Below, piece by piece: positions 1 to 8,977 of a DNA stretch of 64,000 bases. Source of the stretch: Halomonas chromatireducens (GTDB lineage: Bacteria; Pseudomonadota; Gammaproteobacteria; Pseudomonadales; Halomonadaceae). The notes below the pieces were generated by a model that saw only the letters and a program-made list of their open reading frames with translations, had not been told where the DNA came from and did not search any database. Every line of letters begins with the position of its first letter. The first letter of the stretch is position 1. The stretch lies in contig NZ_CP014226.1 in the NCBI RefSeq assembly GCF_001545155.1, forward strand, positions 3,454,111 to 3,518,110, given 5' to 3'. A program made the translations under genes and the position numbers.

Positions 1-996
1 GAGGTCTCCCGCTCCCTGGTCAAGCGCCTGGAGGCCAACTTCAACGTCTTCAACGTCGGCTCTTCGGCATTCCGCGCCGGCGCGGTCAGTGGTGGGGCCA
101 GCTTCCCCGATGCGGTATTCAGCGACTTCGGTGGCGATGGTCGCTTTTCGGCGCTGCCATTTGCCATGGGGCAAACACCTATCGGACCGGCGGTCACCGA
201 GTTCGCACCGGCCACCGCCACCATCGCCGATACCGGGATCTTCGCTAGCTACCAGCGTGGCGACTACCTGCTCAACCTGGTGCTGGACGCCGCCAGCCGT
301 GAAGGCGTGGCCAAGATTCTCGCCGAGCCCAACCTGACCACACTGACCGGCCAGCCGGCCCAGTTCCTGGCCGGTGGCGAGTTTCCCATTCCCGTGCCCC
401 AGGGAAACGGCCAGGTGGCCATTGAGCACAAGGAGTTCGGGGTGGGGCTGGGGTTCCTGCCCACGGTGCTGGATTCCGGCACCATCAACCTCCAGGTGAA
501 CGTCGAGGTCTCCGATCTGGTGCCGGTCAACAGCCTGCAGGTGGGGGTCGGCAGCGGGGTGAGCACCCAGTTCTTCGTGCCTGCGCTGGCCAAGCGTAGT
601 GCCAGTTCCACGGTGGAGCTCGCCACCGGCCAGACGATCGCCATCGCCGGCATGCTCAACGAGAACCTGCGCGAGAACGTCTCCAAGATGCCCGGCCTTG
701 GTGATCTTCCGGTGTTGGGGGTGCTGTTCAGAAGCCAGGAATTCATCAAGGAGCAGACCGAGCTAGTGATCTTCGTCACCCCCCGGCTGGCGCGCTCCTT
801 TGCTCCGGAGCAGGTGCGCCTGCCCACCGGCTCCTTCGTGCCACCCAGCGACCTGGAGTTCTACCTGCTGGGCAGCTTTCGGTCCCTGGAGGAAGGTGGC
901 GACAACCCGCGACAGCGGCCGAGCAGCTTCGACCTGGAGCTGATGTCCAGCCGCCCCGATGGCGGCACCGAAGGCCGCTTCGGTCATGATCTCTGA
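1..996 (+). CDS. cpaC: Tad pilus secretin CpaC/RcpA, 5' end outside window
   Basis: Outer-membrane secretin that forms the exit pore of the Tad/Flp pilus. The reading frame is open from the first base, so the N-terminus lies upstream of the window. About 331 residues are visible. They carry the secretin core: an AEPNLTTLTGQPAQFLAGGEFP stretch typical of the family (around bases 322-390), a GVGLGFLPTV segment, and the C-terminal ELVIFVTPRLA signature near base 760. This matches the bacterial type II/III secretin domain. A lipoprotein gene and tadZ follow on the same strand, as in Tad loci. The assignment to CpaC/RcpA rather than GspD or PilQ rests on this context. Only the missing 5' end is uncertain. 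Confidence 0.93.
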   Translation, partial: EVSRSLVKRLEANFNVFNVGSSAFRAGAVSGGASFPDAVFSDFGGDGRFSALPFAMGQTPIGPAVTEFAPATATIADTGIFASYQRGDYLLNLVLDAASREGVAKILAEPNLTTLTGQPAQFLAGGEFPIPVPQGNGQVAIEHKEFGVGLGFLPTVLDSGTINLQVNVEVSDLVPVNSLQVGVGSGVSTQFFVPALAKRSASSTVELATGQTIAIAGMLNENLRENVSKMPGLGDLPVLGVLFRSQEFIKEQTELVIFVTPRLARSFAPEQVRLPTGSFVPPSDLEFYLLGSFRSLEEGGDNPRQRPSSFDLELMSSRPDGGTEGRFGHDL

Positions 997-1036
997 CCTT
1001 TATCGCCTTGGCGACTTATCAACAGGGGGCGCGTCC

Positions 1037-1354
1037 ATGTTTCCTTCACAACGATCCAGTGCAGGCAGGCTTGATACCACTCACCGTGCTCTGTCGGCCC
1101 GGCGGTTCCTCTGGGGGCGCCGATGGCTAGCCTTGGGGTTCCTGCTCTTTGCCCCGCTTCTGGCGGGCTGCATGGCCCCCCAGCCGGGAGCCGACCTGCC
1201 GCCCTATGGCGAGAGCGTGCAGCATACCAAGGCGATGCAGACCTATGAGCCCGGCGATTCGGTGCCGCCGCTACACGGTGCCAAGGCGGCAGAGGCCATG
1301 CGCCACTATCGCCAGGCACCTGGCGGCAGCCAGGCCCCGAGCTCACTGCCCTGA
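1037..1354 (+). CDS. Small lipoprotein of the Tad locus
   Basis: Protein of 105 residues with an arginine-rich N-terminus, a hydrophobic stretch (about residues 29-43) and a lipobox LLAGC with Cys45, so it is probably a lipoprotein. The mature part is short and proline-rich and has no domain I recognise. The ATG at 1037 is chosen because it lies just outside the secretin gene; an upstream in-frame start at 959 would overlap cpaC. It occupies the place between secretin and TadZ where Tad loci often carry a small pilotin-like or CpaD/RcpB-like lipoprotein. That role is inferred from position only. The N-region before the hydrophobic stretch is unusually long for a signal peptide, so the true start could be further in. 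Confidence 0.62.
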   Translation: MFPSQRSSAGRLDTTHRALSARRFLWGRRWLALGFLLFAPLLAGCMAPQPGADLPPYGESVQHTKAMQTYEPGDSVPPLHGAKAAEAMRHYRQAPGGSQAPSSLP

Positions 1355-1420
1355 GCGGCCCACCCACCGACAGCAGGACACACGGCAACCAGGGACTTTC
1401 ATTGACAAGCAGGTGACGCA

Positions 1421-2611
1421 ATGCGTAAACGGCTCGAGATATTGCTGGCGGGAAGAACCCGGGATGAACTGGGTGCTCTGGAGTCGCTGCTGAGCAGCCA
1501 GGGCGATATCCAGGTCACCTCTCGTCTGATGGTCAACGGTAACGTCGACCCTCTGGAAGGGGTGGCACCCCTTCCCGATGCCCTGGTGCTGCTGGTGGGC
1601 ACCCACTGGGAAGCGGAGCTGATGGCCCTGTGCGAGCGACCGGCGGCGGAGCGCCCACCCCTGCTGGTGGTGGGGCCCAAGGGAAACGTGGAGCTGATTC
1701 GCCTGGCCATGCGCGCCGGAGCGCGTGATTTCTTTTCTCCACCCATCGACGATGCCGAGATCTTCCACTTCCTGCGCGAGCTGGCCCGGAACCGGCGCGA
1801 CGCCCCGAGCCATGCCGCACGGTTAACGGCGGTAATCAATGCCAAGGGGGGCTCCGGGGCCAGCCTGGTGGCCGCCAACCTTGCCCACTGCCTGGCACGG
1901 CAGGGGCGCGATACCGTGCTGGTGGATCTCGACGTGCAGTTCGGTTCCTTGCCGCTCTACTTCAATGTGACCCCGGACCATGGCCTGGTGCGGGCGCTGG
2001 AATCGGCCGACAGCCTGGACGCCCTGGCCATGGAGGCCTACCTGAAATACCACACCGGCGGGGTGGGGCTGCTGGCCTCCTCGCCGGGGGACCGCCTGAG
2101 CCTCGGCGAAGTGCCCGAAACCCGCGTCGAACAGCTGCTGGCGGTGCTCTGCCAAAGCCAGGAGGAGGTGGTGGTCGACCTGCCGCGCTGGATCAACGGC
2201 GCGACCGCCTGCGTGCTGGAGCGCGCCGAACACGTGCTGGTGGTGATGCAGCAGAGCGTGGCCCACCTGCATGATGCCCAGCGGCTGCGCGACATTCTCG
2301 TTCATGAGCTGGGCATGCTGGCTTCCCGGATCAGCGTGGTGGTCAACCGTTACGACAAGCGCAGTGACGTGACTCTCTCGGCGATCGAGGATGCCCTGCC
2401 GGGCCTGTCGCTGCAGACGCTGCCCAATGACTTCAAGCGCGCCAGCCACAGCATCAACGTGGGCAGCCCGCTGCACGAGATCGCCCCCAGGGCGCCCCTG
2501 ACTCGGCAGATCGAGGAGCTGACCCGTTCGCTTGCGACGCCTCAGGAAGCGGGCGCCGGCCGGGGCAAGAAGCGTTCGCTGCTGGGCTGGGCACTGCCAG
2601 GCCGGCACTGA
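1421..2611 (+). CDS. tadZ: TadZ/CpaE ParA-like pilus localisation ATPase
   Basis: Protein of 396 residues that positions the Tad machine at the cell pole in characterised systems. Residues 1-125 resemble a receiver fold (LLVVGPKGN followed by AMRAGARDFFSPPID), and residues 135-370 form a ParA/MinD-type ATPase domain. The P-loop reads NAKGGSGAS: the deviant Walker lysine K142 is kept but the usual GK[T/S] lysine is replaced by Ala147. Atypical P-loops are known in TadZ/CpaE proteins. The later VDLDVQFGSLPLYF segment matches the switch region of the family. The gene is followed by a 114-base gap before tadA. Family assignment is secure; nucleotide hydrolysis is uncertain. Confidence 0.93.
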   Translation: MRKRLEILLAGRTRDELGALESLLSSQGDIQVTSRLMVNGNVDPLEGVAPLPDALVLLVGTHWEAELMALCERPAAERPPLLVVGPKGNVELIRLAMRAGARDFFSPPIDDAEIFHFLRELARNRRDAPSHAARLTAVINAKGGSGASLVAANLAHCLARQGRDTVLVDLDVQFGSLPLYFNVTPDHGLVRALESADSLDALAMEAYLKYHTGGVGLLASSPGDRLSLGEVPETRVEQLLAVLCQSQEEVVVDLPRWINGATACVLERAEHVLVVMQQSVAHLHDAQRLRDILVHELGMLASRISVVVNRYDKRSDVTLSAIEDALPGLSLQTLPNDFKRASHSINVGSPLHEIAPRAPLTRQIEELTRSLATPQEAGAGRGKKRSLLGWALPGRH

Positions 2612-2725
2612 CATTTGGCAGTCACTAGCGTCACTAACTACGTTACGAACGAATAAAAGTACCGCCCAAGCGAACATCGCCTCAAATGAACATAGCCCCA
2701 AAACAATATAACGAGGAGAACGGCC
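2612..2725 (+). promoter_or_regulatory. Gap between tadZ and tadA, possible internal promoter
   Basis: This 114-base gap is the longest within the Tad block and is clearly richer in A and T than its surroundings. It contains the related short words CACTAGCGTCACTAACTA and ACGTTACGAACG. It ends with a good GAGGAG ribosome site 8 bases before the tadA ATG. An internal promoter is plausible, but I see no convincing pair of -35 and -10 boxes. Confidence 0.3.
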
Positions 2726-4090
2726 ATGAACCTGCGTGATCGGATGACCCTTGGCGGAGAGGCGGAGTCGCGTTCGGCCTGGGCGGGCCGCGGGGCCGGC
2801 CAGCTGTCCCAGGCCGAGCAGGAGTACAAGCAGCGTTTGTTCCGTCAACTGGTCAAGGTGATGGACCTGACGCTGCTCAACACTCTGGAGGAGCGGGAGG
2901 CCCGGCTGCAGGTGCAGCAGGTGTGCGAGTCGCTGATGAGCAAGGAGACCCTGCCGTTCAATGCCGGCGTGCGGCAGCGCATTGTTACCGAACTGCAGGA
3001 CGAGGTGCTGGGGCTGGGCCCCCTGGAGACGCTGCTGGCCGACAAGACGGTCTCGGACATCCTGGTCAACGGCACCAACCCCATCTATGTGGAACGACGC
3101 GGAAAGCTGGAGCAGACCCTGCTGCGCTTCGACAGCGATGCACACCTGATGACCATCATCGATCGCATCGTCTCCAGCGTCGGGCGGCGCATCGACGAAT
3201 CCTCGCCCATGGTGGACGCGCGGCTCAAGGATGGCTCGCGGGTCAACGCGGTGATCGCCCCGCTGGCTATCGATGGCCCCATGCTGTCGATTCGCCGCTT
3301 TGCGGTCGAGAAGCTCGATGCGCCGAGCCTGGTGGCATTCGGCAGCCTGTCCATGGAGATAGCACAACTGATGGAGAAGGTGGTAAAGGCGCGGCTCAAC
3401 GTGCTGGTGTCGGGCGGTACCGGCGCGGGCAAGACCACCCTGCTCAACGTGCTTTCCGGCTTCATTCCTGCTGACGAGCGCATCGTCACCATCGAGGATT
3501 CGGCGGAGCTGCAGCTACAGCAGCCCCACGTGGGACGCCTGGAGACCCGGCCGCCCAACATCGAGGGCAAGGGGGAAGTCAGCCAGCGCGACCTGGTGCG
3601 CAACAGCCTGCGCATGCGCCCCGATCGTATCGTGGTCGGCGAGGTGCGCGGCGGCGAAGCCTTCGACATGCTGCAGGCCATGAACACTGGCCACGACGGC
3701 TCGCTGACCACCATTCACGCCAATACCCCCCGCGACGCCCTGACCCGTATCGAGAACATGGTGGCCATGAGCGGCTATCAGCTGCCGGCCCAGGCGCTGC
3801 GCTCGCAGATCGCCTCAGCCATTGATGTGGTGGTGCAGATCGAGCGCCAGGAGGATGGTGTGCGCCGGTTGGTCAGCGTGCAGGAGGTCAACGGCCAGGA
3901 GGGCGAGATCATCACCATGTCGGAGATCTTCCGCTATGAGCGGGAGGGCATCGATGCCGACGGCAAGGTGCTCGGCCGGCACGTGGCTACCGGTGTGGTG
4001 CCCGGCTTCTATGACCACCTGAAGCGCCGCGGTCTCGACCCGGGCCTGGAGATCTTCCAGAACATGGGAGTGCAGCGGTCATGGAACTGA
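2726..4090 (+). CDS. tadA: TadA/CpaF secretion ATPase
   Basis: Hexameric cytoplasmic ATPase of the GspE/VirB11 superfamily that powers Tad pilus assembly. At 454 residues it has normal family length. The N-terminal domain spans about residues 1-160. The ATPase domain has Walker [10 protein letters not shown] near residue 230, the Asp box EDSAELQL, Walker [17 protein letters not shown], and the His box [12 protein letters not shown]. The ATG at 2726 is preceded by GAGGAG. The 3' end overlaps tadB by 10 bases, which suggests translational coupling. The [20 protein letters not shown] segment in the N-domain is characteristic of CpaF. Confidence 0.96.
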   Translation: MNLRDRMTLGGEAESRSAWAGRGAGQLSQAEQEYKQRLFRQLVKVMDLTLLNTLEEREARLQVQQVCESLMSKETLPFNAGVRQRIVTELQDEVLGLGPLETLLADKTVSDILVNGTNPIYVERRGKLEQTLLRFDSDAHLMTIIDRIVSSVGRRIDESSPMVDARLKDGSRVNAVIAPLAIDGPMLSIRRFAVEKLDAPSLVAFGSLSMEIAQLMEKVVKARLNVLVSGGTGAGKTTLLNVLSGFIPADERIVTIEDSAELQLQQPHVGRLETRPPNIEGKGEVSQRDLVRNSLRMRPDRIVVGEVRGGEAFDMLQAMNTGHDGSLTTIHANTPRDALTRIENMVAMSGYQLPAQALRSQIASAIDVVVQIERQEDGVRRLVSVQEVNGQEGEIITMSEIFRYEREGIDADGKVLGRHVATGVVPGFYDHLKRRGLDPGLEIFQNMGVQRSWN

Positions 4091-5073
4091 GCAGCCTGGG
4101 GATCCAGCTTTCCGACGAGATGATCGTGGTCGGCATGATCTTCCTTGCCGCCTTCCTGCTGATCCAGAGCTTCCTGGTGCCGGCCTTCGGCGAGAATCGC
4201 CAGGTACAGAAGCGGCTCAAGCAGCGCCTCCGGGCCATCTCCGACGAGGCGCATCAGGGAAGTATCTCTCTGGTGCGGCGCAAGTACCTGCGTGAGCTGG
4301 GGCCCCTGGAGCGGGCCCTGGAGTCGCTACCCGGCATGGAGCGGGTGGAGCGGCTGGTCGAGCAGGCGGGAAAGGAAACGCCGGCCTATCGGGTGGTGCT
4401 CACATCGGTTTGCCTGGGCGGCATAGCTGGTGCAGCAGGCTTCCATTTGTTACCGCTGCCGCTGGCCCTGCTGCTGGGGCTAGGCGTGGCCTATGTGCCC
4501 TTCCTGAGGCTGACCGTGGCTCGCAGCCGGCGCCTGGCCCGCTTCGAGGAGCAACTGCCGGATGCCCTGATCGTTATGTCTCGGGCGCTGCGCGCCGGAC
4601 ACCCCTTCAGCGACGCCATGCACCTTGTCGCCGAGGAGATGGCCGAGCCCATTGCCGGCGAGTTTCGCACCACCTTCATGGAGATCAACTACGGTGGCGA
4701 GGTGCGTACGGCGATGCTTGGCCTGCTTCGCCGGGTCCAGAGTGTCACGGTGATGATCTTCGTCACCTCGGTGCTGATCCAGAAGGAGACCGGTGGCAAC
4801 CTGGCCGAGCTGCTCGATGGCCTGGCCGCGGTGGTGCGCGATCGCTTCCGCTTCCACCGCAAGGTGCGCACCCTCTCGGCCCAAGGACGAATGGCCGCAT
4901 GGATTCTCTCGCTGCTGCCCTTTGCGTTGGCGGGAATCCTGAGTCTTGTCTCGCCAAATTTCATTCCCATGCTGACCCAGGACCCCACGGGGCGTCAGCT
5001 GGTGGTGGCGGCCTTCGTGATGATGGTCGTTGGAATCCTGTGGATGCGCCGGATCGTACGTATCGAGGTATGA
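4081..5073 (+). CDS. tadB: TadB inner-membrane platform protein
   Basis: Inner-membrane protein of 330 residues that forms the Tad assembly platform together with TadC. It has a T2SSF/GspF domain (about residues 150-280, with QLPDALIVMSRALRAGHPF and the conserved KETGGNLAELLDGLA). Hydrophobic segments lie near residues 15-38, 100-145, 275-295 and 305-325. It starts inside the tadA stop region with a 10-base overlap. The layout and length fit TadB. A 51-base gap with a new ribosome site separates it from tadC. Confidence 0.94.
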   Translation: MELSSLGIQLSDEMIVVGMIFLAAFLLIQSFLVPAFGENRQVQKRLKQRLRAISDEAHQGSISLVRRKYLRELGPLERALESLPGMERVERLVEQAGKETPAYRVVLTSVCLGGIAGAAGFHLLPLPLALLLGLGVAYVPFLRLTVARSRRLARFEEQLPDALIVMSRALRAGHPFSDAMHLVAEEMAEPIAGEFRTTFMEINYGGEVRTAMLGLLRRVQSVTVMIFVTSVLIQKETGGNLAELLDGLAAVVRDRFRFHRKVRTLSAQGRMAAWILSLLPFALAGILSLVSPNFIPMLTQDPTGRQLVVAAFVMMVVGILWMRRIVRIEV

Positions 5074-5124
5074 GTACGCTGAACGAGCGTTATGAGTCAG
5101 CGTGTTGAGTGAGGAGGGCAGGAC

Positions 5125-6093
5125 ATGGAAAGCATGGCGCTCTGGTTCGAGCCGCTCAGTGAGCGACTGCAGGACCCCCAGATGGTTCAACTGGGCTTTG
5201 CCGCCCTGCTGGGACTGGCAATCTTTGCCTTGATGGTGGCACTGATGCTGCTGGTCATGGGCACCTCGGACCCACTGCGCCGTCGCCTGCGGCGCCTGGA
5301 GGCAGGTGGCGAAACCGCCACGGCCGGGGCGTCGGGCCTGGGCCAGTGGCTGGGTCCCATGGGTGAGCGGCTGGTGCCCAGTGAAGAGGAGGCCAAGAGC
5401 CGTATTGCCCGCGAGATGCGCCGTGCCGGCAAGCGCTCGCCGGGGGCGGTGAATGTCTTCTACGGGGTGCGCCTGCTGCTGACGGTGGTGCCCGCGCTGA
5501 CGCTGGCGCTGCTGGTCATTCCCTTCGTGCGCATTGATCCCGCTGTCAGCGTAATTATCGTGATAGCCGTGGCGATTGCCGGCTATCTGCTGCCGCGCTT
5601 CTGGCTGGAGCGGGCCATCAAGCGCCGCACCCTGCAGTTGCGGCGCGGCCTGCCCGACGCCCTGGACCTGCTGGTGGTCTGCAGCGAGGCGGGCCTGGGC
5701 CTGGGCGCCGCCATTCAGCGTGTGGCCCGGGACCTGGAAGTGAGCCACCCGGAACTGGCCGACGAGTTGCACCTGTTCGGTCTGCAGACCCGTGCCGGCA
5801 TGGACAACAAGGCGGCGCTGCGCGACCTGGAAGAGCGTACCGGCGTGGAGGATATCCGTGGCCTGGTGACCACCCTGCTGCAGAGCATGCGTTTTGGCAC
5901 CAGTATCGCCATGACCCTGCGCATCTACGCGGCCGAGCTGCGCGACAAGCGCACCCAGGAGGCCGAAGAGCAGGCGGCCAAGGTCAGCACCAAGATGCTC
6001 TTTCCGCTTATCTTCTGCGTTTTTCCCAGCTTCTTGTTGGTTGCAATGGGACCGCCATTGCTGGGGGCGGCGGCGGCCCTGGCCGGCCGCTGA
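5125..6093 (+). CDS. tadC: TadC inner-membrane platform protein
   Basis: Second platform protein, 322 residues, of the same T2SSF fold as TadB. The N-terminal membrane segment is about residues 24-50, a middle pair spans about 110-160, and the domain core has GLPDALDLLVVCSEAGLGLGAAIQRVA and FGTSIAMTLRIYA, followed by a C-terminal hydrophobic LIFCVFPSFLLVAMGPPLL. A strong GAGGAGG at 5111-5117 precedes the ATG and fixes the start. TadB and TadC side by side is the standard Tad order. Confidence 0.94.
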   Translation: MESMALWFEPLSERLQDPQMVQLGFAALLGLAIFALMVALMLLVMGTSDPLRRRLRRLEAGGETATAGASGLGQWLGPMGERLVPSEEEAKSRIAREMRRAGKRSPGAVNVFYGVRLLLTVVPALTLALLVIPFVRIDPAVSVIIVIAVAIAGYLLPRFWLERAIKRRTLQLRRGLPDALDLLVVCSEAGLGLGAAIQRVARDLEVSHPELADELHLFGLQTRAGMDNKAALRDLEERTGVEDIRGLVTTLLQSMRFGTSIAMTLRIYAAELRDKRTQEAEEQAAKVSTKMLFPLIFCVFPSFLLVAMGPPLLGAAAALAGR

Positions 6094-6176
6094 ACCGGCA
6101 GGAACACTAATAACGACAACGAAGTATCACGACACCGTTAATCATCACGATAGCGGTCATTCAGGGAGCATCAGCC

Positions 6177-7118
6177 ATGAAATGCAAGTACCTCTCCTGT
6201 ATCGCCTTGGCGGCGCTGGCACTGAGCGGCTGTGCCAGCACGGCTCAGCAAAACGGTGTGAACTCGGACCTCTACGGCCCGCTGGGGGATGACGGCTCCT
6301 CCTTGGCCTATGGCACCGCCTTTCCGGTCGCCTCGCCGGCAGAGGCCTATCGCAACGGCGAGGCGGCCCTTCGCGCCGGTGACGCCGATAGGGCGCTGTT
6401 CGAGTACCTGCGCGGCCTGCGCATGGAGCGGCGGCCCCAGGCCGATCCGCTTTATCGGGTCGGCATCATCCACCACGGGCGCGGCAATCAAGACCTGGCC
6501 CAGAATGCCTATCGCTGGGCGCTCGAGATCGAGCCGAGCCACGTGGGCGCCGGCACGGCGTTGGGTGTCCTGCTGTTGCAGCAACGCGACTACGACGGTG
6601 CCGAACGCCACCTGGCTCCCATCGCCAACGGGCGCAACTCTCCCTGGCAGGCGCACAACGCCCTGGGAGTAATCGCCGACATCCGCGGCGAGCACAGCCT
6701 GGCCGGGAGCCACTACGAAAAGGCACTGTCGGCGAGCCCCGGCACGCCGCTGGTGCTCAACAACCTGGGCTATTCACGCTACCTGGCCGGCGACTTGCCG
6801 GGGGCCCGGCAGTCGCTGCGCGCCGCGGTAAGTGCCAACCCCAGCTACGAGCTGGCATGGCGCAATCTGGGGCTGGTCTACGCCCGGGAGGGTGACCACG
6901 AAACTGCGATCGAGGCGGTGGCGCGAAACGGCGACCGGGCCAAGGCCTACAACGATATCGGCTACATCTCGATGCTGGAAGGACGCTACCAGGATGCCAT
7001 GGGCTTTTTCGAGGAGGCCATGCGGCTATCACCGGCCTACTACATAACCGCCAGCGAGAACGCGCGCAATCTCGACAGCCTGCTGCGACGCAACGGCGGA
7101 GCGAGCAGGCCCAACTGA
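6177..7118 (+). CDS. tadD: TadD tetratricopeptide lipoprotein
   Basis: Protein of 313 residues with a signal peptide and a lipobox LALSGC (Cys19), followed by an array of TPR units across about residues 55-300 (for example AYRNGEAALRAGDADRALFEYLRG and LNNLGYSRYLAGDLPGARQSLR). TadD proteins are outer-membrane-linked lipoproteins needed for secretin assembly or pilus function. The gene is preceded by an 83-base gap. Order after tadBC supports the name. Nothing unusual is seen. Confidence 0.9.
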   Translation: MKCKYLSCIALAALALSGCASTAQQNGVNSDLYGPLGDDGSSLAYGTAFPVASPAEAYRNGEAALRAGDADRALFEYLRGLRMERRPQADPLYRVGIIHHGRGNQDLAQNAYRWALEIEPSHVGAGTALGVLLLQQRDYDGAERHLAPIANGRNSPWQAHNALGVIADIRGEHSLAGSHYEKALSASPGTPLVLNNLGYSRYLAGDLPGARQSLRAAVSANPSYELAWRNLGLVYAREGDHETAIEAVARNGDRAKAYNDIGYISMLEGRYQDAMGFFEEAMRLSPAYYITASENARNLDSLLRRNGGASRPN

Positions 7119-7149
7119 CGAGCGGTGCCCGCTGTGGAGGGTATTGATC

Positions 7150-7617
7150 ATGAAATGCCAGGCACGCAAGCAGAGGGGGCAGCTGAGATCGCTGCGCAGG
7201 CAGCAGGGGAGTGAAACCGTCGAATTCGCCATCTCCGCCACGCTGCTGTTTATCCTGCTATTCGGCATCATCGAGTTCAGCGTTGCCTTGTATGACAAGG
7301 CGACGCTGACCAATGCCAGCCGCGAGGGGGCGAGAACCGGTATTCTCTTTCGACCTGACCCCAGGGATATTTCTGCCGAGGATAACGCCATCGAAGAGGC
7401 CATTCGAATCTACGCCGAGCAGTATCTGATCTCCCTGGGCGGCCCGGCCGAAATGGCAATCACAATCGAACGACCCAATGGAAACTCTGTGCAGGCTGGC
7501 GATAGCCTGATCGTTACGGTGGATTACCCCTACCAGTTCCTGTTGCTGCCGAGTTTTGTTGGCACCCTGGGCGGCATCCTGGGTCTCTCTGCCACCACTA
7601 CCATGCGAGCGGAATAG
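7150..7617 (+). CDS. tadE: TadE-like pseudopilin
   Basis: Protein of 155 residues with a basic N-terminus, then GSETVEFAIS: a prepilin-peptidase-like motif with Glu at +5 of the processed chain, followed by a hydrophobic helix (SATLLFILLFGIIEFSVALY). The next segment, TNASREGARTGILF, is the usual TadE continuation. The start is taken as ATG 7150 because GTGGAGG at 7134-7140 sits 9 bases upstream. A TTG two codons earlier would leave only 3 bases. The gene is followed after 2 bases by the TadG-like gene, so the two are probably translated together. Confidence 0.88.
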   Translation: MKCQARKQRGQLRSLRRQQGSETVEFAISATLLFILLFGIIEFSVALYDKATLTNASREGARTGILFRPDPRDISAEDNAIEEAIRIYAEQYLISLGGPAEMAITIERPNGNSVQAGDSLIVTVDYPYQFLLLPSFVGTLGGILGLSATTTMRAE

Positions 7618-7619
7618 CC

Positions 7620-8903
7620 ATGAAAACGTCTATCCCTATACGGCGCGGTGGCTGGCGCCACGGCTCACCCGGCCATCAGCGCGGTGTCTCCATCGTCCTG
7701 TTCGCCCTGGCATTGTTCATGCTATTGGGCTTTACCGCCCTGTCGGTGGACGGCGGCAACCTTTTTGTCGCCAAAAATGAATTACATAACGCCGCCGATG
7801 CCGGCTCCCTGGCGGGGGCCAGGATGCTCTATACTCAGGACGGCAGCTCGGTCAATCCCGGTGCCAACCAGATTGCCACCGATGCCGCTCAAGCCAACAA
7901 CAGCCAGAATTCCGCGTCGGAAGTCGTCAGTGCCCTGCGTGGCCATTGGAGCTTCGCGACCCGCACCTTCACCCCGAATGATTCCCTGGATCCAGTAGAC
8001 CTGTTCGAGAAGTCGACCGCTGAGCTGGACGAGTACGACCCATTCAATCCGTTCATCAATGCTGTGGAAGTGGTCACGGCTCGGCAGCAGACCCAGGTGG
8101 AGGCCTTCTTTGGGCGTATCTTCGGCTTCGAGGGCTACGACGTGTCGGCGCGTTCGGTGGCCTATATCGGTTTTGCCGGCCGGCTGCGTCCGAAAGACAC
8201 TGACCAGCCCATTGCTATGTGCCGGCAAGCGCTGGTGGACCCCTCAGGCAACTATTCCTGCAGTGTCGGTCGCTTTATTCCCGAGGGCGACCAGACCGGT
8301 GGCTGGACCAATTTCCAGCACGACGAGAGCGGGGCGACTAATGCCAATGAGTTGAAACAACTGGTTTGCGGTGAAGGTAATCCGGACGAGATGCGGTTTG
8401 GGGAAGACATTTCGACCAATAACGGTCAGGTGCAGTCGGCTTTCCAGGCACTCTACGACTGCTGGGTGGAGGAGACCGGCAAGGAAACGGTATGGTCGCT
8501 GACGCTGCCGGTGATCGACTGCGAAGATGGCGTGGCCCCAAGCAATCCTCTGGTGGGCGCTGTGACCGTGAATATCGTCTGGATCATCGACCAGGCCAAC
8601 CAGATCGACCAGCGGGCCCCGCAGCAGATGGAACTGCCGCCGGAGGACAGTGACGGCGTTTCGCCCGGTACCTGGAGCAGCGCCAGTACCAGCGGGGCAG
8701 AGCGCTGGGATAGCTTCGTCGAAACTTTTAATCTGCAAAAGCCCAACGGTGATCTGGCGTACTGGAGCTCGGAGCCGCAGCAGACCGGCTGGCGTCAGAA
8801 GAGCATCTATTTCTTGCCGAGTTGTAGCTTCCATGAACCCAAGGGGCAGACCGGCGGCGAGAACTTCGGCATCCTGGCGCGAATACCGGTATTGGTGGAT
8901 TGA
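7620..8903 (+). CDS. tadG: TadG-like pilus-associated protein
   Basis: Protein of 427 residues with one N-terminal membrane helix (VSIVLFALALFMLLGFTALS) followed by VDGGNLFVAKNELHNAADAG, the conserved opening of Tad/TadG proteins in which small residues of a pilin-like stem are followed by an alpha-helical spacer. The extracytoplasmic part contains several cysteines (CRQALVDP, YSCSVG, LVCGEG, YDCW, IDCEDG, PSCSF). I see no VWA MIDAS motif, although many TadG proteins have one. It is the last gene of the Tad run and a hairpin follows 20 bases later. Confidence 0.85.
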   Translation: MKTSIPIRRGGWRHGSPGHQRGVSIVLFALALFMLLGFTALSVDGGNLFVAKNELHNAADAGSLAGARMLYTQDGSSVNPGANQIATDAAQANNSQNSASEVVSALRGHWSFATRTFTPNDSLDPVDLFEKSTAELDEYDPFNPFINAVEVVTARQQTQVEAFFGRIFGFEGYDVSARSVAYIGFAGRLRPKDTDQPIAMCRQALVDPSGNYSCSVGRFIPEGDQTGGWTNFQHDESGATNANELKQLVCGEGNPDEMRFGEDISTNNGQVQSAFQALYDCWVEETGKETVWSLTLPVIDCEDGVAPSNPLVGAVTVNIVWIIDQANQIDQRAPQQMELPPEDSDGVSPGTWSSASTSGAERWDSFVETFNLQKPNGDLAYWSSEPQQTGWRQKSIYFLPSCSFHEPKGQTGGENFGILARIPVLVD

Positions 8904-8922
8904 ACGCTGCGCTCTTCCTTCG

Positions 8923-8948
8923 AAGGACCCCGTTGTGGGGTCCTTTAT
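8923..8948 (+). terminator. Hairpin terminator closing the Tad operon
   Basis: A 9-base stem, AAGGACCCC (8923-8931) with GGGGTCCTT (8937-8945), and a 5-base loop, followed by a short T-rich run. It lies between the converging tadG and AraC-type genes and can serve both strands. Confidence 0.75.
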
Positions 8949-8977
8949 GTACGCTGCCTGCAATGTGAAGTGGCGGC

